In this document: positions 8,627 through 15,769 of the stretch, in pieces
Layout: each line of letters starts with the position of its first letter
Numbering within the stretch: the first letter of the stretch is position 1
From: Candidatus Baltobacteraceae bacterium
Lineage (GTDB): Bacteria; Vulcanimicrobiota; Vulcanimicrobiia; Vulcanimicrobiales; Vulcanimicrobiaceae
Assembly: GCA_036559195.1 (NCBI GenBank)
Contig: DATBTN010000073.1
Span: 1 to 64,000, forward strand
Length of the DNA stretch: 64,000 nt
Direction: 5' to 3'
Notes under the pieces: generated by a model
Seen by the model: only the letters and a program-made list of their open reading frames with translations
The model's database searches: none
Told to the model about the DNA's origin: nothing
Made by a program: the position numbers and the translations under genes

Positions 8627-8974
8627 TCAGACTCGACCGGCCATATGGAAACCGAGCCAAATGGTTCCTACGATGACGAGCAAGCCCACGGCGGAGAGGA
8701 TGAGCGCGGCGTTCTTGTTACCGCGATCGCCGAACCGTCGCGCAAACACGTAAGCGAGCATCGCGGCGATGGCACCGAGGATATGCGCGATGATCTCCGG
8801 CGGCAGCGGCCGGTGCGAGGCGCCCCACATGCCGGCAACGATCAAGCCGACAACGACCTGCAAGCCGATGATTCCGACCATGACCCGCCGGCCCATCGGT
8901 ACCCACCCGACGAAGATCGCCAGCAGCAGGACGAGGTAAGCAATCACGAGGTGAATTTCCAAAACGATACTCAA
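8627..8974 (-). CDS. Small four-helix membrane protein, function unknown
   Basis: 115 residues with four hydrophobic helices (LEIHLVIAYLVLLLAIFVGW; VMVGIIGLQVVVGLIVAGMW; IAHILGAIAAMLAYVFA; AALILSAVGLLVIVGTIWLG). A His in the first helix (EIHL) and one before the third (IIAHIL) could bind haem or metal, but this is only a guess. I do not recognise the family. It is the first gene of a two-gene unit with the isochorismatase-fold gene. The following 197 bases up to the small secreted protein at 9172 contain no gene and no element I can name beyond a promoter-sized space. Confidence 0.6.
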   Translation of the reverse strand: MSIVLEIHLVIAYLVLLLAIFVGWVPMGRRVMVGIIGLQVVVGLIVAGMWGASHRPLPPEIIAHILGAIAAMLAYVFARRFGDRGNKNAALILSAVGLLVIVGTIWLGFHMAGRV

Positions 8975-9171
8975 ACGATAACCTCCGGCAAGCGAAGCGG
9001 CGACTTGCCTTACTCATACGTGCACAACTCTTGAAGCCCTTGCAACGTGCGGCGCACGCATGCTCGCGATTCTTTCGACGGCTGCCATCGGCAACGTTCA
9101 TTCGGCCGTCATGTAACGGGTCTATGCTGTGTTCAGAGCCCGGGACATCCAGCACCATTAGGAGACAATCC

Positions 9172-9456
9172 ATGACGACCAACAAGAAATTTCTGGCATT
9201 CGCGATCGCCGCCTTACTCGCCGTACCGGCCGGTTTGGCGATGCAGCACGCGGCTGCAGCGGCGACGCCGCCCGCGACGCACGCAACGATGACGGCTCCA
9301 GCCGCCGCCGATGCGGAGACCGCCGATGGCCCGTCGACGGGCGCCGACAAAGCCGATACCGAGCAACCCGGCGACAAGGCCGATACCGAACAGGGCGCCG
9401 CGAACGATAGCGAAACGAACGATTCGGGCCCCGATGGCGGCGAAGGCAACGGCTAG
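9172..9456 (+). CDS. Small secreted acidic low-complexity protein
   Basis: 94 residues. An AGGAGA ribosome binding site at 9160-9165 supports the ATG at 9172. A signal peptide (FLAFAIAALLAVPAGLAMQHAAAA) is followed by a tail made almost entirely of Ala, Asp, Glu, Thr, Asn, Gly and Pro, with a KADTEQ motif repeated twice. No fold or function can be assigned; the tail is probably disordered. A strong palindromic terminator follows 26 bases after the stop. Confidence 0.65.
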   Translation: MTTNKKFLAFAIAALLAVPAGLAMQHAAAAATPPATHATMTAPAAADAETADGPSTGADKADTEQPGDKADTEQGAANDSETNDSGPDGGEGNG

Positions 9457-9482
9457 AGCCTAAATCCCCTGGGGGGAACAAA

Positions 9483-9512
9483 AAAAGAGCCCGCCGATCG
9501 GCGGGCTCTTTT
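9483..9512. terminator. Bidirectional intrinsic terminator
   Basis: A perfect 30-base palindrome: a 15-base arm starting AAAAGAGCCCGCC is followed by its exact complement ending in CTCTTTT. It gives a GC-rich stem with a T-run on either strand, placed between the convergent genes ending at 9456 (plus) and 9530 (minus), so it can serve both. Confidence 0.92.
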
Positions 9513-9529
9513 CTTGTAAGCTTTACAGC

Positions 9530-9862
9530 TTAGCGGTAGCTCGGACGGCTCGCGAAGCAATCGCGGCAGTATACGGGCTTGTCGCCGCGCGGTTGGAACG
9601 GGACTTCCGCCACGCCGCCGCACTGGCTGCACGTTGCTTGGAACATCTCGCGACGCGCGCCGCCGCCACCGGCAGCTCCGCCGCCGCTGTAGTTACCACG
9701 GCCGCCGCCGCCACCCTGATTCGCCTTGCGCGCGGCGCGGCAATCGGGGCAACGATTCGGCTTGTTCTGGAAACCTTTGGCAGCGTAGAACTCTTGCTCG
9801 CCGGCAGTAAATGCGAACTCGCGCGAACAGTCAACGCAGTTCAGTTTTTCATCTTGGTACAT
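9530..9862 (-). CDS. Zinc-ribbon protein with Gly-rich linker
   Basis: 110 residues. The N-terminal half matches the probable zinc-ribbon family (zf-trcl): CVDCSREFAFTAGEQEFYA, then CPDCRAARK, giving two CxxC pairs. A glycine/arginine/asparagine linker follows (about 50-70). The C-terminal half has a second pair set, CSQCGG and YCRDCF, as in the CxxC..CxxC zinc ribbons that often sit beside the first type. The Gly/Arg-rich middle resembles RNA-binding RGG linkers, so a nucleic-acid role is possible but unproven. The ATG at 9862 is preceded by AAGGAG nine bases upstream. Confidence 0.8.
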   Translation of the reverse strand: MYQDEKLNCVDCSREFAFTAGEQEFYAAKGFQNKPNRCPDCRAARKANQGGGGGRGNYSGGGAAGGGGARREMFQATCSQCGGVAEVPFQPRGDKPVYCRDCFASRPSYR

Positions 9863-9953
9863 GGACGAGGACTCCTTAGTCTTCTTCTAATTGATGGTGT
9901 GATTGGTATCGACTCGCCTAGCACGCTAAGATGGTAACCGACTTCGAAACCTT

Positions 9954-10070
9954 AGGTGGCCAGGCTATCACGCTCGAGCCGAAAAAGCAAGGTATTCCTT
10001 TTCCGGCTCCTATGGCCACTCCCACCCTGAACCCCTGGCCCGGCCCTTTGGTTGCCGCTCCCGGCAAGCA
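9954..10070. other. Structured intergenic region upstream of the mscS-like gene
   Basis: The 238-base gap between the divergent zinc-ribbon and mscS-like genes holds nested complementary segments. GTGGCC (9956-9961) pairs with GGCCAC (10014-10019). Inside it GAGCCG (9976-9981) pairs with CGGCTC (10004-10009), extended by an AAAAG/CTTTT pairing. A separate hairpin is TTGCCG (10052-10057) with CGGCAA (10062-10067). This could be a 5' leader regulating the channel gene or a small RNA on either strand. I do not recognise a known riboswitch class. Confidence 0.4.
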
Positions 10071-10100
10071 CTACGCCCTCGGACGGGTAAGTAGAGCGCA

Positions 10101-11783
10101 ATGAGTCGTATGAAGGCCCTCTTTTGTTGCTTGGCCGCCTGCGCCGCGATGGCGGCGCCCGCGAGTGCCCAGCTCTTTCCGGGCTTTCCGGGCACCTCGT
10201 CCGCACCGGTCTCGCCGGGCGGAATTCGTCAAGAGGGCGTCTATACGACGGCTCCGGTCATGCTCGATGGCCAGGTCCTCTTTCGGATCGCCTCGCTAAC
10301 GTCGGCGCCCAGCGACTCGATGCCGCTCGGCCTGCGCCAGAGCTCTATCCAAAATGCGCTGGCGGAAATTGTCTCGGCGCAGGGCGCCGGGACGGCCTAC
10401 GACCCGCAGAGCTTGCGGGTCCAAATGCGGATGGTCGGCGACCAGGCGCTCCTGGAAGTGGTCGACGCAAAACATCGCGACCCGCTTCCATTGCTGACGA
10501 TTACCACCGTCGATGCCAAATACCATCAGCAGGCGGTCGCACACGTTGCGAAATCGTGGCAGAATACGGTACAAAAGGCGCTCGAAGCGGCACTTCGCAT
10601 ACGCGAGCCCGCACAGGTCCGCGATAACGTCGGCGATGTCGTGCGTCTGGGCATTGCGCTCGTCGTTCTCACGCTCATCGTGTGGGGAATCATGGCCGCC
10701 GTGGGGCGCAAGATCGCGGCCATCGAGGCGCTATCGGCGGCACGAGATCGCGAGCTGGAAAACGAGCAAGCGCGCTCCGCCCCGGAGCAGCCGCAGGCCC
10801 CCGAGAACCGCCGCCGTTTTCTGGCGCTGGCCTTACGCGCGGCCTCGCCGGTTCAACGCCTGCGGGTCTATCGCGCGATCGACGGGATCTTGCTCTGGGG
10901 TACGCTCCTGGTCTGGGTTGCCGCGATCACCTGGGGGCTCTCGCTCTTTTCGCAAACCACGCCGTACGCGCACGCTCTCGCGCGCGGCGCACTGGGCGTG
11001 CTCGCGATCTGGGTCGTTGCCGGACTGCTCGACCGCATACTCGACGTCGTTATCGCCCGATCGGCGACGGCGTGGCACTCGGGTTACTCGATGACCGCCG
11101 AAGAACGCGCGCGGCAGCTCCTGCGCATTCCGACGATCACCCAAGCGCTCGCGGGCTTCAAGACCTTCGTCGTCGTCTTTCTGGCCGCGCTCGCGAGCTT
11201 GAGTCAAATCGGTATCCCGATCGGATCGGTCGTCACCATCGGCGGCGTCGCCGCCCTTGCGGTGACCTTCGCAGCGCAGAATTTCGTCCGCGATTTCGTC
11301 GGCGGTTTTTTGATTTTGTTCGAAGATCAGTATGTGGTCGGCGACTACGTAACGATCAACGGGCACAGCGGATTGGTCGAGCAGTTAACGCTGCGCATGG
11401 TGCAGATCCGCGACGGCGCCGGCAATCTCATAACGATCTCGCACAGCGCCGTTACGCTCGTGATCAACCAATCACGCTACTGGTCGCGCGTGGACTATCG
11501 CGTCTCGGTCGATCCGGCCGCCGACATTTCGAAAGCGCTTGCGGCTCTGCGCGAAGCCGTCGAGGGACTCGCAACCGATCCGCAGTGGCGCAACGCCTTT
11601 CTCGGTCCGGTGGAATGGATCGGCGTCGAAGCGATGACGCGCGACTACGTCGCGATCCGCGCCAGCATTAAGACCGCTCCTCTACGACAGTTCGACCTGC
11701 GCCGCGAACTCAACGCGCGCGTTCAGGCAACGTTCGCCCGCGCCGGCGTGGGCTTCGGCGCCCCGCTTCCCGAGACGCTCTAG
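10101..11783 (+). CDS. MscS-family mechanosensitive channel with signal peptide and periplasmic-type N domain
   Basis: 560 residues. A signal peptide (AACAAMAAPASAQ) is followed by about 160 residues outside the membrane, then a first helix (LGIALVVLTLIVWGIMAAVG), a charged segment, several further helices, and an MscS core. The pore-helix and beta-domain region reads GGVAALAVTFAAQNFVRDF then FLILFEDQYVVGDYV, typical of MscS. The C-terminal alpha/beta domain follows (VDPAADISKALAALREA). The product should open under membrane tension and release solutes on hypo-osmotic shock. The long N-terminal extracytoplasmic part makes it closer to the large YbdG/MscM-like or YnaI-type members than to small MscS. 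ATG at 10101 begins the signal peptide. Confidence 0.88.
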   Translation: MSRMKALFCCLAACAAMAAPASAQLFPGFPGTSSAPVSPGGIRQEGVYTTAPVMLDGQVLFRIASLTSAPSDSMPLGLRQSSIQNALAEIVSAQGAGTAYDPQSLRVQMRMVGDQALLEVVDAKHRDPLPLLTITTVDAKYHQQAVAHVAKSWQNTVQKALEAALRIREPAQVRDNVGDVVRLGIALVVLTLIVWGIMAAVGRKIAAIEALSAARDRELENEQARSAPEQPQAPENRRRFLALALRAASPVQRLRVYRAIDGILLWGTLLVWVAAITWGLSLFSQTTPYAHALARGALGVLAIWVVAGLLDRILDVVIARSATAWHSGYSMTAEERARQLLRIPTITQALAGFKTFVVVFLAALASLSQIGIPIGSVVTIGGVAALAVTFAAQNFVRDFVGGFLILFEDQYVVGDYVTINGHSGLVEQLTLRMVQIRDGAGNLITISHSAVTLVINQSRYWSRVDYRVSVDPAADISKALAALREAVEGLATDPQWRNAFLGPVEWIGVEAMTRDYVAIRASIKTAPLRQFDLRRELNARVQATFARAGVGFGAPLPETL

Positions 11784-11851
11784 CGGAGCGGGTCTTTTCA
11801 GGGGCCGCATCATCCAATAGGTCCCGTCGTGGCGTATGCTAATCGTGTACC

Positions 11852-12421
11852 ATGGGATACCAGCCGTTGCTCAACGATCTCGCGGACGATAAGGACGCGC
11901 TGGCGCGCGCCTTCGCGGCGCACGATCGGACCGCGTTCGAGGAGGCCTACCGCCGCTACGGGGCGCTGCTCTATTCCGTCGCGTACAACGTGCTCCACAA
12001 TACCGACGACGCGCAGGATTGCGTTCACGACAGTCTCGTCCGAGTCTGGCGAAACGCCCGTGCCTACAGCCTGCAGCGCGGCGCACTTCGCTCGTTCTTG
12101 GCGGTCTGCGTCCGCAACGAAGCGATCTCCCGGCAGCGCACCGCAACGCGGCGCAGCCGCCTGAGCGAACGGATGGAACGAGAGGCAACGGTGAGTGAAG
12201 AGTTTGCGATCGAGGACTTCGTGGAAAATCGCCGGCTTCACGATGCGCTCGCGACGCTTCCCGAAGAGCAGCGTCTTCCGCTGCTGCTGGCCTATTTCCG
12301 CGGCAAGACGCACGTTGAAATCGCGCAAGAACTCGGGGCGCCGCTGGGCACGATTAAGAGCCGCATCTCCCACGGCCTGCGCAAGTTAGGCAGCACCCTT
12401 CAGGTAGAAACGGCGCCATGA
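11852..12421 (+). CDS. ECF-type RNA polymerase sigma factor
   Basis: 189 residues. Region 2 spans about 30-95 (LLYSVAYNVLHNTDDAQDCVHDSLVRVW, quoted only as VAYNVLHNTDDAQDCVHD), and region 4 spans about 125-180 with the helix-turn-helix GKTHVEIAQELGAPLGTIK and SRISHGLRKL. The absence of regions 1.1 and 3 marks it as an extracytoplasmic-function sigma factor. The stop overlaps the ATG of the next gene (ATGA at 12418-12421), and that gene encodes a zinc-binding anti-sigma factor, so the two form a sigma/anti-sigma switch. No clear ECF promoter is visible in the 68 bases upstream, so autoregulation cannot be claimed. Confidence 0.93.
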   Translation: MGYQPLLNDLADDKDALARAFAAHDRTAFEEAYRRYGALLYSVAYNVLHNTDDAQDCVHDSLVRVWRNARAYSLQRGALRSFLAVCVRNEAISRQRTATRRSRLSERMEREATVSEEFAIEDFVENRRLHDALATLPEEQRLPLLLAYFRGKTHVEIAQELGAPLGTIKSRISHGLRKLGSTLQVETAP

Positions 12422-13062
12422 ACGATCACATCGACGAACTTGCCGAACTCTATGCGCTCGGTACGCTGGACGCGGCGGAGCACGCCGCGGTGGAACGTCA
12501 CATAGCGACGTGTGCGGCGTGCGCGCGGCGTTTGCGCGAAGCCGAGGCGACGGTGACGGCGATGGCCGAACTTCAGCCGCGTCATAACCCGCCCGAGCCC
12601 TTGGGCCGCCGCATCCTGGCGAGCATTACGCCGCGCGGCACGCGATTCGATCCGCGCGCGTTCGGCGGCGCATTGGCCGCCGCGCTCATCGTCGCCGTGG
12701 GGGCCTTCGGGTACGCGAACGTTCAGATCGGCGGCATGCATCGCGCCATGTCGCAGGACGATCGAGCGCTCGCGCAAATCGCCGCCGGGCCGTTCGCACA
12801 CGTCGCCTTCGAAACGCGAGCGCGACCGACCTCGGCGCAGGTGCTGTACTCGCGCGACGGTGCGTGGTACTACGTGGTCGTGATGCATCCCGATCCCGCG
12901 ATGCAGATCGCTTACGTGCACGATCATCGCATGGAGATGCTCGGCCACGTGCGCATGCACGGCAGCAGCGGTACGCTCTACCTCCCGGTCAATCACAAAA
13001 TGGACGATCTCGCGCTCATCGAGGACGGCACGGTGATAGCCGACGCGCACCTCACCTACTAG
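12418..13062 (+). CDS. Anti-sigma factor with zinc-finger ZAS domain (RskA-like)
   Basis: 214 residues. The N-terminal cytoplasmic anti-sigma domain has the ZAS motif HIATCAAC (HxxxCxxC, about residues 26-33). One membrane helix (FGGALAAALIVAVGAFGYANV, about 82-100) follows, then a roughly 110-residue extracytoplasmic domain of the anti-sigma-K (RskA) type, with beta strands and many His/Met residues in its last 60 positions (VVMHPDPAMQIAYVHDHRMEM). It should hold the upstream sigma factor inactive until an envelope or redox signal releases it. The His/Met-rich end might bind metal such as copper; that part is speculation. It overlaps the sigma gene by four bases. Confidence 0.87.
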   Translation: MNDHIDELAELYALGTLDAAEHAAVERHIATCAACARRLREAEATVTAMAELQPRHNPPEPLGRRILASITPRGTRFDPRAFGGALAAALIVAVGAFGYANVQIGGMHRAMSQDDRALAQIAAGPFAHVAFETRARPTSAQVLYSRDGAWYYVVVMHPDPAMQIAYVHDHRMEMLGHVRMHGSSGTLYLPVNHKMDDLALIEDGTVIADAHLTY

Positions 13063-13078
13063 AAAGAGTCGAATCGAA

Positions 13079-13591
13079 ATGAACGTGTTCTTGAGCGCCG
13101 TACTTACGGCGAGCCTTCTGGCGGGCGCGAGCGCCCTCGCGGGGCATTCCACCTCGCTGCCCTCGCTCCAACCCGTTTTGCAGGACACGCGCTGGTATAA
13201 CGGGCGCGCCGACGCAGCCTCGCTCAAGGGCAAAGTCGTTGTGGTCGACGTGTTTACCGTGGATTGCATCAACTGTCAAAACGTCACGCCGGAACTGCGG
13301 AAACTTCACGCAAGCGACGCGCGGCGCGGCCTCGCCGTCATCGGCGTTCACACGCCCGAGACCTCGTGGGAGAAAAATCCGCGCCACGTGGCCGCCGGCT
13401 TGGCCCAGCTCGGGGTCACGTGGCCGGTCGCGATCGACGACGATCGACGCATTTGGAACGCCTATGGCGTAAGCGCGTGGCCGACTCAGCTGATTTTCGA
13501 CCGTCACGGCGTGCTGCGGGCCACAATCGTCGGCGATTCACAAGACGCGCAAGTCGAGCGCGTGGTAAATGGCTTACTCTCGCAGCGTTAG
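13079..13591 (+). CDS. TlpA/DipZ-like thiol-disulfide oxidoreductase
   Basis: 170 residues with an N-terminal signal peptide (SAVLTASLLAGASALAG). The thioredoxin fold has the active-site CINC in VFTVDCINCQNVTPEL and the cis-Pro loop in SAWPTQLIFD. The TVDCINC context is like the C-terminal domain of DipZ and other TlpA/ResA relatives, which act outside the cytoplasmic membrane on protein thiols. It follows the anti-sigma gene by 16 bases on the same strand, so it may belong to the regulon and operon of the sigma factor, giving an envelope redox theme. Its stop overlaps the convergent TPR gene by 18 bases. Confidence 0.87.
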   Translation: MNVFLSAVLTASLLAGASALAGHSTSLPSLQPVLQDTRWYNGRADAASLKGKVVVVDVFTVDCINCQNVTPELRKLHASDARRGLAVIGVHTPETSWEKNPRHVAAGLAQLGVTWPVAIDDDRRIWNAYGVSAWPTQLIFDRHGVLRATIVGDSQDAQVERVVNGLLSQR

Positions 13592-15127
13592 CGCGCGCTC
13601 GAACATCGCGCCCACGGCGGCGACGATCCGCGCGACTGCGGGCGGCTTGTACGGGAAGCGCTCCGGAGAATCTTTCGCGTGCACGAACGTTGCGGCGTCG
13701 GCTTCGAACACGAGCAGTTCGCCGCCATCCGTGCGCGCCGCGTCGATGCCGAAGTAGTCGAGGCCGATCGCCGCGGCGAGAGCCTCCATTGTCTCGATCC
13801 AATATGGAAATACCGCGCCGGGATCGTTGAGGAAGGCGGCTTCTTCGTCGCGCATCCACTGGCAATCGAACATCGCGCTCGTCTTGTAGTGAATCATCCA
13901 GTTCGGCGAGATCGCCAAATGATACGGGTACGCGAGACCGTCGACGAACATGATGCGATACTTGCGGTAATATCCGTCGGCGCTGCGATACTCCACGTAC
14001 TCCGTTACATCGAAACCCGGTTCGCTCGGCCGATCGGCGATGTAGGCCGCCAATTCGGCGTTGTTTTCGACCCGTTCCAAATCGCGCCCGGCATGGCTAT
14101 CGATCGGCCGTGCGAGCAGCGGAAAGCTCGCTGCGTCAAGCGATACGTCGCGGGCGAGTCGCCGCGTCTGCGGAACGATGCAATGCGGGACGTCCCGTAA
14201 CGCGGGCGCCAACGACGGCCGCGCCGTCTTCCACAGGTTGCGCGGATGATTGAATACGGGCTTGCTCTGCGAGTCGATAAACTGCGCGGCGAGCCCGACG
14301 GCGCCTGCCGCCGCCTCACTCTCAGAGACGGCATTGAAAATCAGGTCGTACGACGGGAGCGGCGACGATAACGCCGCGGTGTCGTCGTTGGGCAGATACA
14401 GCCGGTGGATCGCGATTCGTTCGTGATCGACCACGAAGTCGAGCGGAACGTTCGCGCTGCCCGGCGCCGGACGGGCAAGCACGAGCACCGAGCGGCGCGC
14501 GCCTTGCGGAGCGGGAGTGCTAAATAGAATGCACCGGGCGAATGCGTTCGCATAGTGATAGCGCGCGCTTTCCAGATCGTCGAAGTTGTATTCTATCTCG
14601 GCCGTCGCGAGTTGCGCGTCGGCCGCATCGGGCTCGAGCAATACCGCGCGGCGATACGCCGCCAGCGCTTCGGCGAAAGCGCCGGTTCGCGCGAGCACGT
14701 TGCCGAGCGCCGCGTGCGCGGCGCCGTTGCCGGGATTCAAGGCCACGGCTTCGTCGAGGAGAGCGCGCGCGCGATCGAGCGCGGGGAACGCCGGCAGCGT
14801 TCCAGGCGCGAGATGGTGCGCGGCAATATCCGGCCGAAGTTCGCAGGCGGCGGCAAACGCCGCGTCGCCGGAGGCTCGCGATGGGAACGGCGCCAACGCT
14901 CGATCGAGATCGGCCCTTGCGCGCGTGTGCTCCGGATCGACGAGCAAGGCGTGACGCTGGAATCCGATCGCGGCAACCGCATCGCCGCCGGCGCCGCAGA
15001 GCCGGCCCATCAAGTTGAGCGCGTCGGCATCGTCGGGCACTGCGCGCAGAGCGTCGGCGCAGAGTCGAAAGCTTTCGAGCATCCGGCCGGCCCGCTCGGC
15101 CTCGAGCGCCGCGCGCAAAGGAACCAT
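13574..15127 (-). CDS. TPR protein with C-terminal ATP-grasp-like domain
   Basis: 517 residues. Residues about 1-190 form TPR-like repeats (ALNLMGRLCGAGGDAVAAIGF; AHAALGNVLARTGAFAEALAAY). The C-terminal 280 residues resemble an ATP-grasp ligase fold: FPLLARPIDSHAGRDL looks like the nucleotide-binding strand and lid, VTEYVEYRSADGYYRKYRI the strand pair carrying basic residues, and GLDYFGIDAARTDGGELLVFE the metal-binding end. ATP-grasp enzymes join a carboxylate to an amine or thiol, and RimK-like members modify proteins or make peptides. TPR-fused members are known only as uncharacterised proteins, so substrate and product are open. A secreted lipoprotein gene lies 52 bases upstream on the same strand. 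Confidence 0.68.
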   Translation of the reverse strand: MVPLRAALEAERAGRMLESFRLCADALRAVPDDADALNLMGRLCGAGGDAVAAIGFQRHALLVDPEHTRARADLDRALAPFPSRASGDAAFAAACELRPDIAAHHLAPGTLPAFPALDRARALLDEAVALNPGNGAAHAALGNVLARTGAFAEALAAYRRAVLLEPDAADAQLATAEIEYNFDDLESARYHYANAFARCILFSTPAPQGARRSVLVLARPAPGSANVPLDFVVDHERIAIHRLYLPNDDTAALSSPLPSYDLIFNAVSESEAAAGAVGLAAQFIDSQSKPVFNHPRNLWKTARPSLAPALRDVPHCIVPQTRRLARDVSLDAASFPLLARPIDSHAGRDLERVENNAELAAYIADRPSEPGFDVTEYVEYRSADGYYRKYRIMFVDGLAYPYHLAISPNWMIHYKTSAMFDCQWMRDEEAAFLNDPGAVFPYWIETMEALAAAIGLDYFGIDAARTDGGELLVFEADAATFVHAKDSPERFPYKPPAVARIVAAVGAMFERALTLRE

Positions 15128-15179
15128 GCCGTCGTCTACGGCGGCCAGCCGCCCAACCCTCGCCGGGCCTCGCTAGTTT

Positions 15180-15632
15180 TTACGTCGAGAACGTATAGAG
15201 CGGGTAGGCGCTGCAGTAACCGTTGCTATTCTGCTGCAAGCCGACGTTCCAGGTGCGGCCGCTCGGCAGCGACTGAATCGACGCCGAGTAATAAAAATCC
15301 GACCCATACGGGTGCGGGCCGTTCGGATCGCTGACCAAATTGAGCTGCGAGCTTTGCATTTGCGGGTCGACGTTGTCGCTCAGCACCAGGCTCCAATTAC
15401 GATACGTATTGAAGAGCGTGTTGTTATTGCCGTTCGCGACGATCGTGATCGAGCCGATGTTCGGATTCACGCCCGACTGCCCGTTGGTTGGATTGGCAAG
15501 CTGGACTTGCGTGCCGGGATTACATTGAAAGCCCGAACCGCCGAATATCCCGCCCAGTGCGCCTCCGCCGCTGCCGCAGGCGGTTAGAGCAAGCAGGGCA
15601 ACCCCGAGAGCCAGCGCGCGCGCATAAGACAT
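15180..15632 (-). CDS. Putative lipoprotein of unknown function
   Basis: 150 residues. The signal peptide ends in a good lipobox (ALGVALLALTACGSGGG), so the Cys at about 19 should be lipid-modified and the protein anchored in the envelope. The mature part looks like one Ig-like or SbsA-like beta domain (NPTNGQSGVNPNIGSITIV, then YRNWSLVLSDN) of a kind often found in surface proteins. No catalytic motif is seen. It precedes the TPR/ATP-grasp gene on the same strand. The 137 bases between it and the M56 peptidase gene contain no gene that I can support. Confidence 0.65.
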   Translation of the reverse strand: MSYARALALGVALLALTACGSGGGALGGIFGGSGFQCNPGTQVQLANPTNGQSGVNPNIGSITIVANGNNNTLFNTYRNWSLVLSDNVDPQMQSSQLNLVSDPNGPHPYGSDFYYSASIQSLPSGRTWNVGLQQNSNGYCSAYPLYTFST

Positions 15633-15769
15633 GACTCAATACCTCAAGCAAGGAAGTAGTAGTCTTGCAACGTGAGGATTATCGGTTTTGTTCCGAGGAT
15701 GCGAGCCGCGCGTACGCCGGCATGTCGCAGACCGAACGTGAGCGTCCTCGCACCTGCAGTAAGCGTGCG

